A stretch of DNA of 44,347 nt, taken from the NCBI GenBank assembly GCA_014360195.1, contig JACIXY010000023.1:1-44347 (forward strand), read 5' to 3'. A model generated the notes under the pieces. It was not told the DNA's origin. It was given only the letters and a program-made list of their open reading frames with translations, and searched no databases. This DNA is from Bacillota bacterium. GTDB taxonomy: Bacteria; Bacillota; SHA-98; UBA4971. Shown in pieces: positions 8,540 to 18,943 of this stretch. Every line of letters starts with the position of its first letter. The first letter of the stretch is position 1. The position numbers and the translations under genes were made by a program.

Positions 8540-8633
8540 GATGCTTTCGCTTTCGGCCGCCGTCCGCGTTTTTCGCTCCGTTCTCCGTTCTCCGTGCCCT
8601 GAGCTCTGTGCGGGCCTTCACTCCTTGTGGGAA

Positions 8634-8649
8634 TGTGACGAAAAACACA
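8634..8649. promoter_or_regulatory. Possible second CRP site with a -10 element
   Basis: TGTGA-N6-ACACA matches the CRP consensus with one mismatch. A GATAAT -10-like element is at 8694-8699, so the site centre would be about 64 bp upstream of the transcription start, close to the class I position of CRP activators. The only gene it could drive is the Asp/Asn-rich secreted protein at 8965, with a repeat element (8745-8940) in the leader. The match is imperfect and could be chance. Confidence 0.35.
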
Positions 8650-8744
8650 CTCCCCTTGTGATCGCGGGAACGTGCGCTCGGTCGCCCTGGCCTGATAATG
8701 GGAGCAGGAAACGCGCGGGACTCTACAGACCAAACCGCGCGGCT

Positions 8745-8940
8745 AAGTGGGGGTGCAGGAATGCTTCCGACTTTTGGGAGGGGTTGCCGGTAGTTGCACG
8801 AGAGGTGTCAAAAGCCGGCTAGTTGCCCGAGGGGCCGGATTTTGGCGAAGCTCGCCTCGGTTGGGGCGCCGTCCCTGAGTGCAACACCGGCAACCCGCCA
8901 ACTACTCGCAAAGGGACAAGGACTAACGCGCCCTCACTTA
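8745..8940 (+). repeat. Foldable intergenic repeat, copy 2 (long form, core orientation A)
   Basis: A 196-bp element with ends TAAGTGGGGGTGC and GCGCCCTCACTTA and the same arm-core-arm layout and core orientation as the copy at 4231-4428. The core is more diverged. It fills the leader between the Crp gene and the Asp/Asn-rich gene and ends 24 bp before that gene's start codon. Confidence 0.9.
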
Positions 8941-8964
8941 GAACAGAAGGGGGATAGATGCATC

Positions 8965-9771
8965 ATGAAGCGGCGGGTCTGGAAATGGTGGAAGGTCGTG
9001 ATGGTAGGGGTCTTCGTTCTCATGCTTGCCTTCGTGTTTCCTGCATGGGCGAGCGGCCCTGTCGGGACTTCGGGTGCGGGCAGCCCGGCGCTCAGGGCCG
9101 GCGGCGGTTCCACGGGCCCGGGCGGGCCTGGCGACGACGATGATGACCAGGGCGGCGGGGACGGCGCGGGCAACGGCGGTCAGGACGGCGATGACGACGG
9201 CGGCCATGATGACGATGGCCACGATGATGGCAACGGCGCCGGGAACGGGCATGACGACGGCCAGAACGATTCCGGGCATGGCGCGGGTAGCGGCGCTGGC
9301 TACGATGATTCTAACAATGACAATAACGATATCAATAACAATGACAACGACAATAACAATGACAATGACAATAACAACGATCACGAGGATTCTTCTGACG
9401 GGCAGGATACGGCTGGGTACGCGCGGTCGCTCGGACTGGGCGAGGAGTTTGTTGCTCGCGTGGCATACCAGGCGAGGAGGGCAGGGGTTGATAAGGAGAA
9501 ACTGGAGGCCACGCTCCGCCTCATGGCTGAGCTTGTGCAGCAGGGTTACTTCCCCGACCTCGGTCAGGGACCGGACGGGTCGGTCGACCACGAAGCGGGC
9601 GGCCCGCCGTCTTTCGACGAGCTCGACGAAACCACCCAGGCTCGTCTGGGCGAGACTCTTGCGGAGGTCGTGCGCACCCGTGACCACGAGTGGATTCGCG
9701 AGAAGCTCATGGCCTGTGCCATGGCGGGCATGACTGCGATCGAAGCTATAGAAGCCCTTGCAAGCGAGTGA
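8965..9771 (+). CDS. Secreted Asp/Asn/Gly-rich low-complexity protein
   Basis: A 268-residue protein I do not recognise. It has a signal peptide (about residues 1-30, ending near PAWASG) and a Gly/Asp-rich stretch (about 40-110) of repeated DDDGG/HDDG-type motifs. An almost pure Asn/Asp tract follows (about 115-143). The C-terminal 120 residues are predicted helical (GYARSLGLGEEFVARV to EAIEALASE). The ATG has AGGGGG about 11 bp upstream. The Asp-rich stretch could bind calcium or form a flexible spacer, with the helical domain as the working part. It sits beside the FecR protein, whose tail is similarly Asp/Gly-rich, suggesting the same compartment. A + strand ORF in another frame across the tract is a shadow. 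Confidence 0.7.
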   Translation: MKRRVWKWWKVVMVGVFVLMLAFVFPAWASGPVGTSGAGSPALRAGGGSTGPGGPGDDDDDQGGGDGAGNGGQDGDDDGGHDDDGHDDGNGAGNGHDDGQNDSGHGAGSGAGYDDSNNDNNDINNNDNDNNNDNDNNNDHEDSSDGQDTAGYARSLGLGEEFVARVAYQARRAGVDKEKLEATLRLMAELVQQGYFPDLGQGPDGSVDHEAGGPPSFDELDETTQARLGETLAEVVRTRDHEWIREKLMACAMAGMTAIEAIEALASE

Positions 9772-9873
9772 AGCTTCCAGACGCGAGCCCAGCCACGCCT
9801 CCCACTTTGCCAGGAGCGTCAAGGACGTTTAGCGCTCCAGAAGAGGCAAGACCATGCGTCACCACAGCTGCCT

Positions 9874-9908
9874 CCTCGGGCCCCGCCGCGTGTCGGCGGG
9901 GCCCGAGG
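9874..9908. terminator. Strong GC hairpin after the Asp/Asn-rich gene
   Basis: A 15-bp perfect stem (9874-9888 with 9894-9908) closed by a 5-nt loop, about 100 bp after the stop codon. No clear T-run follows. Probably the transcription end of the cAMP-module genes. The rest of 9772-10013 holds no gene. Confidence 0.55.
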
Positions 9909-10013
9909 GCTGCTGTCGCAGGGATGATAACGCCGCAGGGTTACCATTCCGTTGCTCCCACGCGAGATCGCAAGTGGCGGAAGGGAGAAAGGCCCTCGAG
10001 TCGAACACCTCAG

Positions 10014-10093
10014 TAAGTGAGGGTGCGTAAGTTCTCGCCCCTCTTCCAGTAGTTGCCGGGTTGCCGGTGTTGCCCTCTCTCCTTGAGTCACCG
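10014..10093 (-). repeat. Foldable intergenic repeat, copy 3 (short form, reversed and truncated)
   Basis: Starts TAAGTGAGGGTGC and matches the reverse complement of the right arm of the other copies, then a short-form core (CTCTCTCCTTGAGTC). The opposite arm is missing after about 10093. It ends about 40 bp before the ogt start. Confidence 0.8.
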
Positions 10094-10133
10094 GTTCATG
10101 TTCATGCTCAGTGCTTCGGAGGAGGTCTTGAGT

Positions 10134-10700
10134 GTGGCTATCGCATCACAGGGCTGTCGGCGGGTGGAGCGGGTCTTCCATTCCACGCTGGACTCTCCCA
10201 TAGGGACGCTGTGGCTTGCCTCGACACCGGAGGGCCTTGTGAAGGTGGCCCTGCCCGGCGAGGGCGAGAACGGGTTCCTGGCATGGTTGGCGCTGAAGTT
10301 CCCGCAGGCCGTCCTTATCCCTGCTGTGAGTGAGAACGTAGAGTTCCATGGGCAGCTCGATGAATACTTCAGGGGCGTTCGGAGAGCCTTCGACTGCCGG
10401 GTTCACCTTGCTGTCAGCGCATTCGTCCGACGGGTCCTGGAAGAGACCCGCCGGATTCCCTATGGCGCGACAGCATCTTATGGCGAGGTTGCCAGCGCTA
10501 TAGGGAGGCCCCTCGCGGCAAGGGCGGTAGGAAAGGCGCTCGCGACAAACCCGCTGCCCATCATCATCCCATGTCACCGCGTGGTCGGAAAAGACGGGTC
10601 GCTTGTGGGGTTCGGCGGCGGCCTCGCGCTCAAGGAATGGCTCCTCACCCATGAGCGGCGCGTGTCCTGCGCATCGCTCACACAGCCCGCCCTCGCTTGA
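10134..10700 (+). CDS. ogt: Methylated-DNA--protein-cysteine methyltransferase
   Basis: A 188-residue suicide repair enzyme that moves the alkyl group from O6-methylguanine in DNA to its own cysteine. The active-site PCHRVVGKDGSL motif is near residue 145 and is preceded by the helix-turn-helix IPYGATASYGEVASAIG and the ARAVGKALATNP segment of the family. The GTG at 10134 was chosen because AGGAGGT lies 7 bp upstream. In-frame ATG codons at 10098 and 10104 precede that Shine-Dalgarno sequence, and the longest frame would start inside the repeat. It appears to be a single-gene unit. Confidence 0.93.
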   Translation: MAIASQGCRRVERVFHSTLDSPIGTLWLASTPEGLVKVALPGEGENGFLAWLALKFPQAVLIPAVSENVEFHGQLDEYFRGVRRAFDCRVHLAVSAFVRRVLEETRRIPYGATASYGEVASAIGRPLAARAVGKALATNPLPIIIPCHRVVGKDGSLVGFGGGLALKEWLLTHERRVSCASLTQPALA

Positions 10701-10763
10701 GGACGCTCCGTGCCTTGCCTGATAACACTCCATAGTAGCCCTTGACGAGGTGACTTCCGGGTG

Positions 10764-10811
10764 CCGGGGGATCACCCCGGAGCTGTCATGCGAGCGCGCG
10801 TGCCCGCGCGC
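10764..10811. terminator. Two consecutive GC hairpins after ogt
   Basis: CCGGGG (10764-10769) pairs with CCCCGG (10775-10780), and GCGCGCG (10794-10800) pairs with CGCGCGC (10805-10811). Both have short loops. They lie 60-110 bp after the ogt stop and before the ctsR promoter, so they probably separate the two units. No T-run is seen. Confidence 0.4.
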
Positions 10812-10920
10812 GGACGCGATATGCAACGGCACAGCGATCTGATGCTGGATAGCCCACAATCGCGGCTACATATGGCGCTTGGCGGTGGCTATTCGGGGAT
10901 GCACGCCTCGGGAAGGGAAG

Positions 10921-10956
10921 TGTTATAATATGCTCGAAAGGTCAGGAAAGGTCAAA
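10921..10956 (+). promoter_or_regulatory. ctsR promoter with CtsR operator
   Basis: An extended -10 element TGTTATAAT is at 10921-10929, with no good -35, so the TG extension matters. The direct heptad repeat GGTCAGG-AAA-GGTCAAA lies at 10940-10956 and fits the CtsR box (RGTCAAA-NAN-RGTCAAA), the second heptad perfectly. The operator covers the transcription start region (about 10936 onwards), so CtsR would repress its own operon until heat inactivates it. Confidence 0.85.
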
Positions 10957-11020
10957 GTCGTTCCTGGCAATACCACATTGTAGATCCAGCAACGTCACGG
11001 GATATCGGGAAGGGAAGTCC

Positions 11021-11482
11021 GTGGGCAACCTTGCAGACTACATTGAAAGCTACCTCAAGCGGCTTCTCGAAAACGCCGAGCAGGGCATGATAGAGCTGCA
11101 AAGGCGCGAGCTTGCGGAGATGTTCAGGTGCGTGCCTTCGCAGATCAACTACGTGCTCACCACGAGATTTACCCCTGACAGGGGCTACGTCGTGGAGACC
11201 CGCAGGGGGGGCGGAGGCTACATCAGGATAGTTCGGCTGTCCTTTCGTCCGAGCCAGGACCGGGCGTCCCTCATTGAAGCGGAGATCGGCGATGAGATCA
11301 CCGAAAGGCGAGCCGATTCCCTGCTTCTGAGGCTCGAAGACGAGGGCCTGCTCGACGAGGGTGACCGTGCGTTTGTGAAGGCCGTCCTCGAGCGCGAGAC
11401 GGAAAGGCTCCACCCGAGCTACCGTGGGACGGTACGGGCGAGCCTCCTGAAGGCTATGGTGATGCTCTTACTGCGGGAATAG
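11021..11482 (+). CDS. ctsR: Transcriptional repressor of class III heat-shock genes
   Basis: A 153-residue protein of the usual length. The winged helix-turn-helix (about 1-70) includes ELAEMFRCVPSQINYVL and the wing RRGGGGYIRI, whose glycine-rich turn is the heat sensor in Bacillus CtsR. The C-terminal dimer domain follows. The start is GTG with GGGAAG just upstream. The operator at 10940-10956 shows autoregulation. First gene of the ctsR-mcsA-mcsB-clpC operon. Confidence 0.95.
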   Translation: MGNLADYIESYLKRLLENAEQGMIELQRRELAEMFRCVPSQINYVLTTRFTPDRGYVVETRRGGGGYIRIVRLSFRPSQDRASLIEAEIGDEITERRADSLLLRLEDEGLLDEGDRAFVKAVLERETERLHPSYRGTVRASLLKAMVMLLLRE

Positions 11483-11650
11483 GGTGTGGGCACGTCTTTG
11501 AAACGGCGCGGCGCCGAAACGGCGCGACGGCCGGGTGGAACCCGGGCATCCCTCGGAGAGGTGGGCACCGGAGGCGGAGGTCCCGCCGGATGGTCTCGTG
11601 GACCGGTCCAGTGCGGTCCGGGCATCATATGTGATGTGGGGGTGTGAGCG

Positions 11651-12175
11651 ATGGTGTGCGACGAGTGTGGAAAGAGGCCTGCGAACGTCCATCTGACCAA
11701 GATAATAAACGGAGTGAAGACCGAATCGCACCTCTGTGAGCAGTGCGCGCGTGAGAAGGGCGAGCTTGACTTCTTCTCGGAGCCGAAGTTCTCGTTCCCG
11801 AGCCTTCTCGCGGGACTGTTGCAGCATGACCCGGGCTTCGCAGGGCCGATGACCCTTCCAGGCAGCGTCACCAGCCGCTGCCGGAGCTGCGGCCTGGATT
11901 TCTCGGAGTTTCGGAACACCGGGTTCCTGGGGTGCCCCGATTGTTACGACGAGTTTCGTCCGAGGCTCGAGCCGCTTCTCAGGCGTATCCACGGCAGCGT
12001 GCGCCACACCGGGAAAGTTCCCGGGAGGACGGGCGCCGCGGCAGGCAAGAGGCGGGAGATCGAGAACCTGCGCGCCGAGCTTGCCAGGCTGGTGGCGAAG
12101 GAGCAATATGAGGAGGCCGCGAAGGTCCGGGACAGGATCCGCGCTCTTGAGAAGGACCTAGCGGGCGAGTCTTAG
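11651..12175 (+). CDS. mcsA: McsA, zinc-binding activator of the arginine kinase McsB
   Basis: A 174-residue protein with four CxxC pairs (CDEC, CEQC, CRSC, CPDC) forming two zinc sites, and a C-terminal UVR motif (EQYEEAAKVRDRIRALE). McsA stimulates McsB and links it to ClpC. A 168-bp gap to ctsR contains a GC-rich direct repeat (CGAAACGGCGCG) but no gene. Confidence 0.93.
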   Translation: MVCDECGKRPANVHLTKIINGVKTESHLCEQCAREKGELDFFSEPKFSFPSLLAGLLQHDPGFAGPMTLPGSVTSRCRSCGLDFSEFRNTGFLGCPDCYDEFRPRLEPLLRRIHGSVRHTGKVPGRTGAAAGKRREIENLRAELARLVAKEQYEEAAKVRDRIRALEKDLAGES

Positions 12176-12190
12176 GAGGAGGGTGTGGAC

Positions 12191-13258
12191 ATGTCTCTCG
12201 GGGACATAATAGACAGGACGTCCAGCGCATGGATGCGGGCCGATGCCCCGTCCGCTGACGTGGTGTTGAGCTCTCGCGTTAGGCTCGCCCGGAACATCGC
12301 CGGCATTCCCTTCCCGCACCAGGCGTCCGAGGCGGACCTTGCGAAAGTTGCAGACCAGGTTCAGAGGGCCATCCGGACGGCGAAAGGCCTTGCGGACCTC
12401 GTGGTGATCCGCCTGTCCGAAACACCGGCCCTCGACAGGCAGATCCTCGTCGAGAAACATCTCATCAGCCCTCAGCACGCACAAGGGGCGAAACATCGCC
12501 TAGTGGCGATACGCCCTGACGAGACCGTCAGCGTGATGGTGAACGAGGAGGACCACCTCCGCATCCAGGCCCTCCTGCCCGGCCTGCAGCTTGAGGACGC
12601 CCTCAAGCTGGCGAGCCAGGTGGACGACATGTTCGAGAGCAGGATGGACTACGCATTCGACGAGAAGCTGGGATACATCACCGCCTGCCCAACCAACGTG
12701 GGCACAGGGCTACGCGCCTCGGTCATGGTGCACCTGCCTGCCCTCGCGACCACAGGCCAGGTCGGCCGGGTGCTGGCGGCCGTTTCCAACGTGGGAATCG
12801 CGGTCAGGGGGCTGTATGGAGAAGGGTCCGAGGCCACGGGGAACGTGTTCCAACTTTCCAACCAGGTGACCCTCGGCCGGTCCGAAGGCGAGCTCGTGGA
12901 TAACCTTGCAGGCGTCACGAAGCAGATTATCGACCAGGAGCGCAGCGTCCGCGAGAAACTGGTGCGCGAGAGGAAGGACCAGCTTGAGGACAAAGTGAAC
13001 AGGGCTTACGGGCTGCTGTCCCACGCGCGGCTCATGACATCCCAGGAGGCCCTGGGGCTTCTGTCAGACGTCAGGCTCGGGGTCGAGGCCGGGCTGCTTC
13101 CCGGCGTCGACGCGAAGACCCTGAACGAGCTCATGGTCATCACCCAGCCTGCATACCTGCAAAGGATAATGGGGAAGGAGCTTGGGCCCCACGAAAGAGA
13201 TGTACGACGGGCCGCGCTGATAAGGGAGAAGATCAGGGCCAGGAAGGAAGGGAGATAG
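12191..13258 (+). CDS. mcsB: Protein-arginine kinase McsB
   Basis: A 355-residue kinase that phosphorylates arginine residues on damaged proteins and on CtsR, marking them for ClpCP. Guanidino-kinase motifs are present: [18 protein letters not shown] and the active-site [12 protein letters not shown]. The C-terminal phospho-arginine-binding motif RDxxRA is present as RDVRRA. ATG 12191 has GGAGGG 8 bp upstream; a GTG at 12185 is an alternative that adds two residues. It starts 15 bp after mcsA and ends 2 bp before clpC. Confidence 0.95.
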   Translation: MSLGDIIDRTSSAWMRADAPSADVVLSSRVRLARNIAGIPFPHQASEADLAKVADQVQRAIRTAKGLADLVVIRLSETPALDRQILVEKHLISPQHAQGAKHRLVAIRPDETVSVMVNEEDHLRIQALLPGLQLEDALKLASQVDDMFESRMDYAFDEKLGYITACPTNVGTGLRASVMVHLPALATTGQVGRVLAAVSNVGIAVRGLYGEGSEATGNVFQLSNQVTLGRSEGELVDNLAGVTKQIIDQERSVREKLVRERKDQLEDKVNRAYGLLSHARLMTSQEALGLLSDVRLGVEAGLLPGVDAKTLNELMVITQPAYLQRIMGKELGPHERDVRRAALIREKIRARKEGR

Positions 13259-13260
13259 AT

Positions 13261-15708
<2,448 letters not shown>

Positions 15709-15895
15709 AGGGAACGGGCGCTGCCTGCAGACCGCCGTAACCCATGCTGTCCTCTGGCAACTCCGGCAACATTCGCCTGAGTGCCAGCTCAAAGCCTGCT
15801 GCGCTTTACCAGGGCTCGGCAGCGGTGCATTCCTCCATCAAATTGTGAGAGGCCTTGTCGCACGGGCACTCTCAACCCTCCGCACGTAAGAAGAA

Positions 15896-15942
15896 CGGCC
15901 GGGCGGGGAGCTCACCCGTAAAGGTGATCCCTGGCCCGGCCG
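15896..15942. terminator. Long imperfect hairpin after clpC
   Basis: CGGCCGGGC (15896-15904) pairs with GCCCGGCCG (15934-15942). An inner stem TCACC/GGTGA closes a CGTAAA loop. It lies about 190 bp after clpC and before the ECF sigma gene, fitting an operon terminator; only a weak T-containing stretch follows. Nothing gene-like is seen in 15709-15895. Confidence 0.5.
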
Positions 15943-16007
15943 GTTCATACTTTCTGGTAACAGGGATCTTATCCTCGGCGGCGAACCTTGTGACAGGCAT
16001 GTCCGGT

Positions 16008-16032
16008 TGAATAATCCCTGCGCTGCGGCGTC
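16008..16032 (+). promoter_or_regulatory. Possible ECF-type promoter
   Basis: TGAATA at 16008-16013 and CGTC at 16029-16032, 15 bp apart, resemble the TGAAAC/CGTC elements recognised by ECF sigma factors such as SigW and SigX. The position, about 48 bp upstream of the ECF gene's start, would fit autoregulation. The match is partial. Confidence 0.35.
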
Positions 16033-16079
16033 TAACTACACGGGTGCGGTGCGGGGCAGCGGTGAGGAGGGTCGCGGGA

Positions 16080-16685
16080 GTGGCAACGCCCGACGATGCC
16101 CTCATACAGCGATGTCGCGCCGGGGAGGAAGCGGCGTTTGAGGAGATGGTTGCGGCTTACCACCGGCGGGTCTGGAGCATCGCGTATCAGATGAGCGGGG
16201 ACCCTGACGATGCCGACGATATCACACAGGAGGCGTTCGTTAGGGTTTACCTGTCCGTCGGCAGGTTTCGGGAGGAGTCATCGTTTTCCACGTGGCTCTA
16301 CCGGATCACGATGAACCTGTGCACCGACTTTCTGCGACGGCGCCGGCGGCATGGCGACACCATTTCGCTGGACCTGGTGGAGGCGGAGGGCCGTGGCGAG
16401 GCAAGGCAGACCCCGGTTGCTGCGGGTAGCCCGGCGGGCACCCACAACCCCTCCGGGAGTCCGCTGCGAGAGGCGGAGGCCGCGGAACTCCGTGCCAGGC
16501 TGAAGGAGGCCATACTGTCTCTGCCCGAATACTACCGGTCGGTGGTGGTCCTCCGGGACATCGAGGGCCTGTCGTATCGCGAAATCGCATCTGTGCTCGG
16601 ATGTCCGGAAGGCACAGTCATGTCGAGGCTGTTCTACGCCAAGAGGGCGTTGCGGGAGAAGCTCCGCAGCTATGTCGAGGGATGA
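16080..16685 (+). CDS. ECF-family RNA polymerase sigma factor
   Basis: A 201-residue sigma-70 relative with only regions 2 and 4. Region 2 is about 15-85 (DITQEAFVRVY, FSTWLYRITMN). A linker rich in Gly, Ala and Pro is about 95-135. Region 4 is about 140-195 (LPEYYRSVVVLRDIEGLSYREIASVLGCPEGTV as scattered motifs). It would direct polymerase to a small envelope-stress-type regulon. The start is GTG 16080, with AGGAGGG 8 bp upstream. The next gene, 6 bp downstream, encodes its probable anti-sigma factor. Confidence 0.93.
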   Translation: MATPDDALIQRCRAGEEAAFEEMVAAYHRRVWSIAYQMSGDPDDADDITQEAFVRVYLSVGRFREESSFSTWLYRITMNLCTDFLRRRRRHGDTISLDLVEAEGRGEARQTPVAAGSPAGTHNPSGSPLREAEAAELRARLKEAILSLPEYYRSVVVLRDIEGLSYREIASVLGCPEGTVMSRLFYAKRALREKLRSYVEG

Positions 16686-16691
16686 TGCCGT

Positions 16692-17165
16692 ATGGGAGGA
16701 CTTCGTCAACGGAAGGGTCGCCCGTTGAGGTGCCGCGACCTTCGATGCAGGATCCTGATGTATGCCGAGGGCGGGCTCGACAGGCCGGGGCGCGAAGCGG
16801 TCGAGGCCCATCTCAAGACGTGCGAGACTTGCAGAAAGATAGCGGAGTACCTCAGGGACGTCACCCTTGCGGTGAGGACGCTGCGCGATGAGGCTGCCAT
16901 GGCGCCCGACGCCGCCTGGCTCGCTCGAGTCGCGCGGCAGAAGGCCACCGAGAGACGGGGGCTCCGAAGCCTGGCTGCGCGGGCGAGTTCATGGGTGGAC
17001 GATGTGCTAGGCCCGGTGGTGGAGCGTCCGGCGGAAGCGCTCCTGGCGTCGGGGCTGGTGCTGTGGCTTGCAGTCTTGAATGTGGCGGGCACTCTCGGTC
17101 TCGAGAGGCTGGCGGCGAAGCTGGCGGCACTGGCGCTTGTTCGCATGGGCCTGCTGGGGATCTGA
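16692..17165 (+). CDS. Zinc-finger anti-sigma factor, membrane-anchored
   Basis: A 157-residue protein with an N-terminal zf-HC2 domain. The HLKTCETC motif (HxxxCxxC) near residue 40 and an upstream cysteine would bind zinc and hold the sigma factor. One membrane helix follows (about 115-140, ALLASGLVLWLAVLNVAG) with a short outer tail ending in a second hydrophobic stretch. It follows the ECF gene directly and ends immediately before the Yip1-S26 gene, so the three form one unit. The tail is short for an anti-sigma factor controlled by site-1 cleavage. Confidence 0.85.
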   Translation: MGGLRQRKGRPLRCRDLRCRILMYAEGGLDRPGREAVEAHLKTCETCRKIAEYLRDVTLAVRTLRDEAAMAPDAAWLARVARQKATERRGLRSLAARASSWVDDVLGPVVERPAEALLASGLVLWLAVLNVAGTLGLERLAAKLAALALVRMGLLGI

Positions 17166-18347
17166 GTGTTGGGGGAGGCGTATGGAAGAATGCGGGGTGT
17201 CTGGCTCTGGCTGACCAGGTTCATATTACATCCCGGTGTCCTTCTCCGTGACCTGAAGGCGAGCGCGCCGGTCTGGCCTTCCCTCGCGATGGCGGGGCTT
17301 GTGTGCTGGGAAGCGGGCACGTATCTTTCGGAGGCCCTTCTACCTGGCATCCGATGGTTGCCTGCGTATGTTCTCGCTGGTGCGCTCGTGGGTCTTCTCA
17401 TTGCCCTCGCGTTCCTTACGGTGCTGCATGTCGTCGCCCGCGTACTGGGCGGGCGCGGCGATATACGCGATCTTGCCAGGCTCTGGGGATACACTCACCT
17501 GCCTGAGATAGTGATTGGCATCCTCCTGGTCATCGTCCTAAGGTTTACGGTGTTCAGAGGGTCTCCTCACGGTAACCCGGGTCCGGGATGGCTTATCGGG
17601 ATCGCTGTCATCGCCCTTATCACCGCGATATGGTCGGTTATCCTGCGCATCCAGGTGCTCAGAGTGACGTACGGGTACGGTGTGCTCATGTCCGTGCTCG
17701 TGCTGGTCCTGTCCGAAGCGGCGATTGACATCGTCGGCTGGGTCCCGCAGCTTACCCTCCAGATTGTAGGCGCCCGGGCCGCCAGTGCGGTGGGGCTTAT
17801 GGATCCCATGGATGAGCGGGCGGCCCGCGACATCCGCGTGATTCTTGAGAAGGAGATGTCCCTCGTGCCCGAGTCGGATGTCCGCACTGGAGCGACATAC
17901 GTTCCGGTCAACACGAGGGCGTACCCGCCCAGGAGGGGCGATGCGGTCGTGTTCTGCCGCGATGGCCACACGCGCCGCGATCTCAGGCGGGCCATCATCG
18001 GCATATCGATAAGTCTTGGCCTTGGAGGAGACGGTCCCCGCTTTACCGCAGATGTCGCCGTTGCGCGGGTGGTGGGCCTGCCGGGTGAGACGGTCGAGGT
18101 GAGGGGCGGCAGGGTGCTCGTGAACGGCGAGGAGCTTCACGAACCGTACTTAAAGGTTCCTGGCGACATCACCCTCGCGCCCGTGCAGGTGCCGGAGGGA
18201 TCGTTCTTCCTGCTTGGGGACAACAGGTCGCTCGACCCGGAATCGTATGGCGCTGGAGTTGTCGAGGGGGACAAGATCCTCGGGAGGATGCTCCGCACCT
18301 GGACCGACGTCTTAATTCCGGTTGTGCGGGCGCTTGTGTTCGGCTGA
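17166..18347 (+). CDS. Yip1-like membrane protein fused to a degenerate S26 signal-peptidase domain
   Basis: A 393-residue protein. Residues about 20-210 have five or six membrane segments like the Yip1 family. Residues about 225-390 match type I signal peptidases: SLVP (S232, candidate nucleophile), RRGDAVVF, RVVGLPGETVEV, GSFFLLGDNRS. The lysine that normally precedes RVVGLPG is Ala300, so the usual Ser/Lys dyad looks incomplete. It may be a pseudo-peptidase that binds signal peptides, or use another base. GTG 17166 directly follows the anti-sigma stop; ATG 17190, behind GGGGGAGG, is an alternative. Co-transcription with the ECF pair suggests a regulatory or envelope-stress role. The domain assignment is good; the function is inferred. 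Confidence 0.75.
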   Translation: MLGEAYGRMRGVWLWLTRFILHPGVLLRDLKASAPVWPSLAMAGLVCWEAGTYLSEALLPGIRWLPAYVLAGALVGLLIALAFLTVLHVVARVLGGRGDIRDLARLWGYTHLPEIVIGILLVIVLRFTVFRGSPHGNPGPGWLIGIAVIALITAIWSVILRIQVLRVTYGYGVLMSVLVLVLSEAAIDIVGWVPQLTLQIVGARAASAVGLMDPMDERAARDIRVILEKEMSLVPESDVRTGATYVPVNTRAYPPRRGDAVVFCRDGHTRRDLRRAIIGISISLGLGGDGPRFTADVAVARVVGLPGETVEVRGGRVLVNGEELHEPYLKVPGDITLAPVQVPEGSFFLLGDNRSLDPESYGAGVVEGDKILGRMLRTWTDVLIPVVRALVFG

Positions 18348-18401
18348 AGATCCGCTGCTGGGGTGTCCTCAAAAGCACTGCATGTATGGTAGAATTGGTT
18401 C

Positions 18402-18920
18402 GTGGGGAGACGGAAGTTGCGCGTCGCTGTCCTCGCGAACCTTCATTTTGGCAGGAGTGCTGATACATTGCGTTTCACGGGTTGTCGTTCCAGGATTCAG
18501 TCAGACATCGAAACCGCACGCGACATGCTCCTTGAGGGCGGCCTTGGCCTCGTCGCGGTGAAGGACGGCAAGGTCGTCGTAAGCTCGCGCGAGCGCGGCG
18601 TGCGTCCCCTGGTGGATGCCGTGCTCGGCGCCAGAGAGAGCCTGAAAGGCGCCGTTGTGGGAGACCGAGTCGTGGGAAGAGCCTCCGCGATGCTGTGTGT
18701 CTACTGTGGTGTGGGCGCGGTGTACACGCCGCTTGCGTCGGAGGGCGCCCTTGCGGAACTTGCGTCGGCCGGTATCCCGGTGGTTGCCGACAGGACGACC
18801 CCCGCCATCCTGAATAGGGACGGCACCGACAGGTGCCCGTTTGAGAAGATGACCGACGGGCTGCGCTCGCCCGCCGAGGTTGTGGACACGCTGCGGGCGT
18901 TTTTCGAAACAAGAAGGTGA
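18402..18920 (+). CDS. DUF1893 domain protein
   Basis: A 172-residue frame whose last 135 residues match the DUF1893 family: GLGLVAVKDGKVVVSS, RGVRPLVDA, GDRVVGRASAMLCVYCGV, LNRDGTDRCPFEKM. These small cytosolic proteins are related in fold to cytidine deaminases; no reaction is established. The GTG start at 18402 gives an atypical 38-residue extension. TTG 18468 would be closer to the family's start, so the 5' end is uncertain. It lies between the Yip1-S26 gene and a broken lipoate ligase gene. Confidence 0.7.
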   Translation: MGRRKLRVAVLANLHFGRSADTLRFTGCRSRIQSDIETARDMLLEGGLGLVAVKDGKVVVSSRERGVRPLVDAVLGARESLKGAVVGDRVVGRASAMLCVYCGVGAVYTPLASEGALAELASAGIPVVADRTTPAILNRDGTDRCPFEKMTDGLRSPAEVVDTLRAFFETRR

Positions 18921-18943
18921 CTTCGAGGGAGGGGGATCGGGCG

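Noticed and set aside
9026-9733. Thr/Met/Ile-rich frame across the Asp/Asn tract
   Set aside because: Alternative frame of the AAT/GAC repeats; the frame with a signal peptide and Shine-Dalgarno sequence is preferred.
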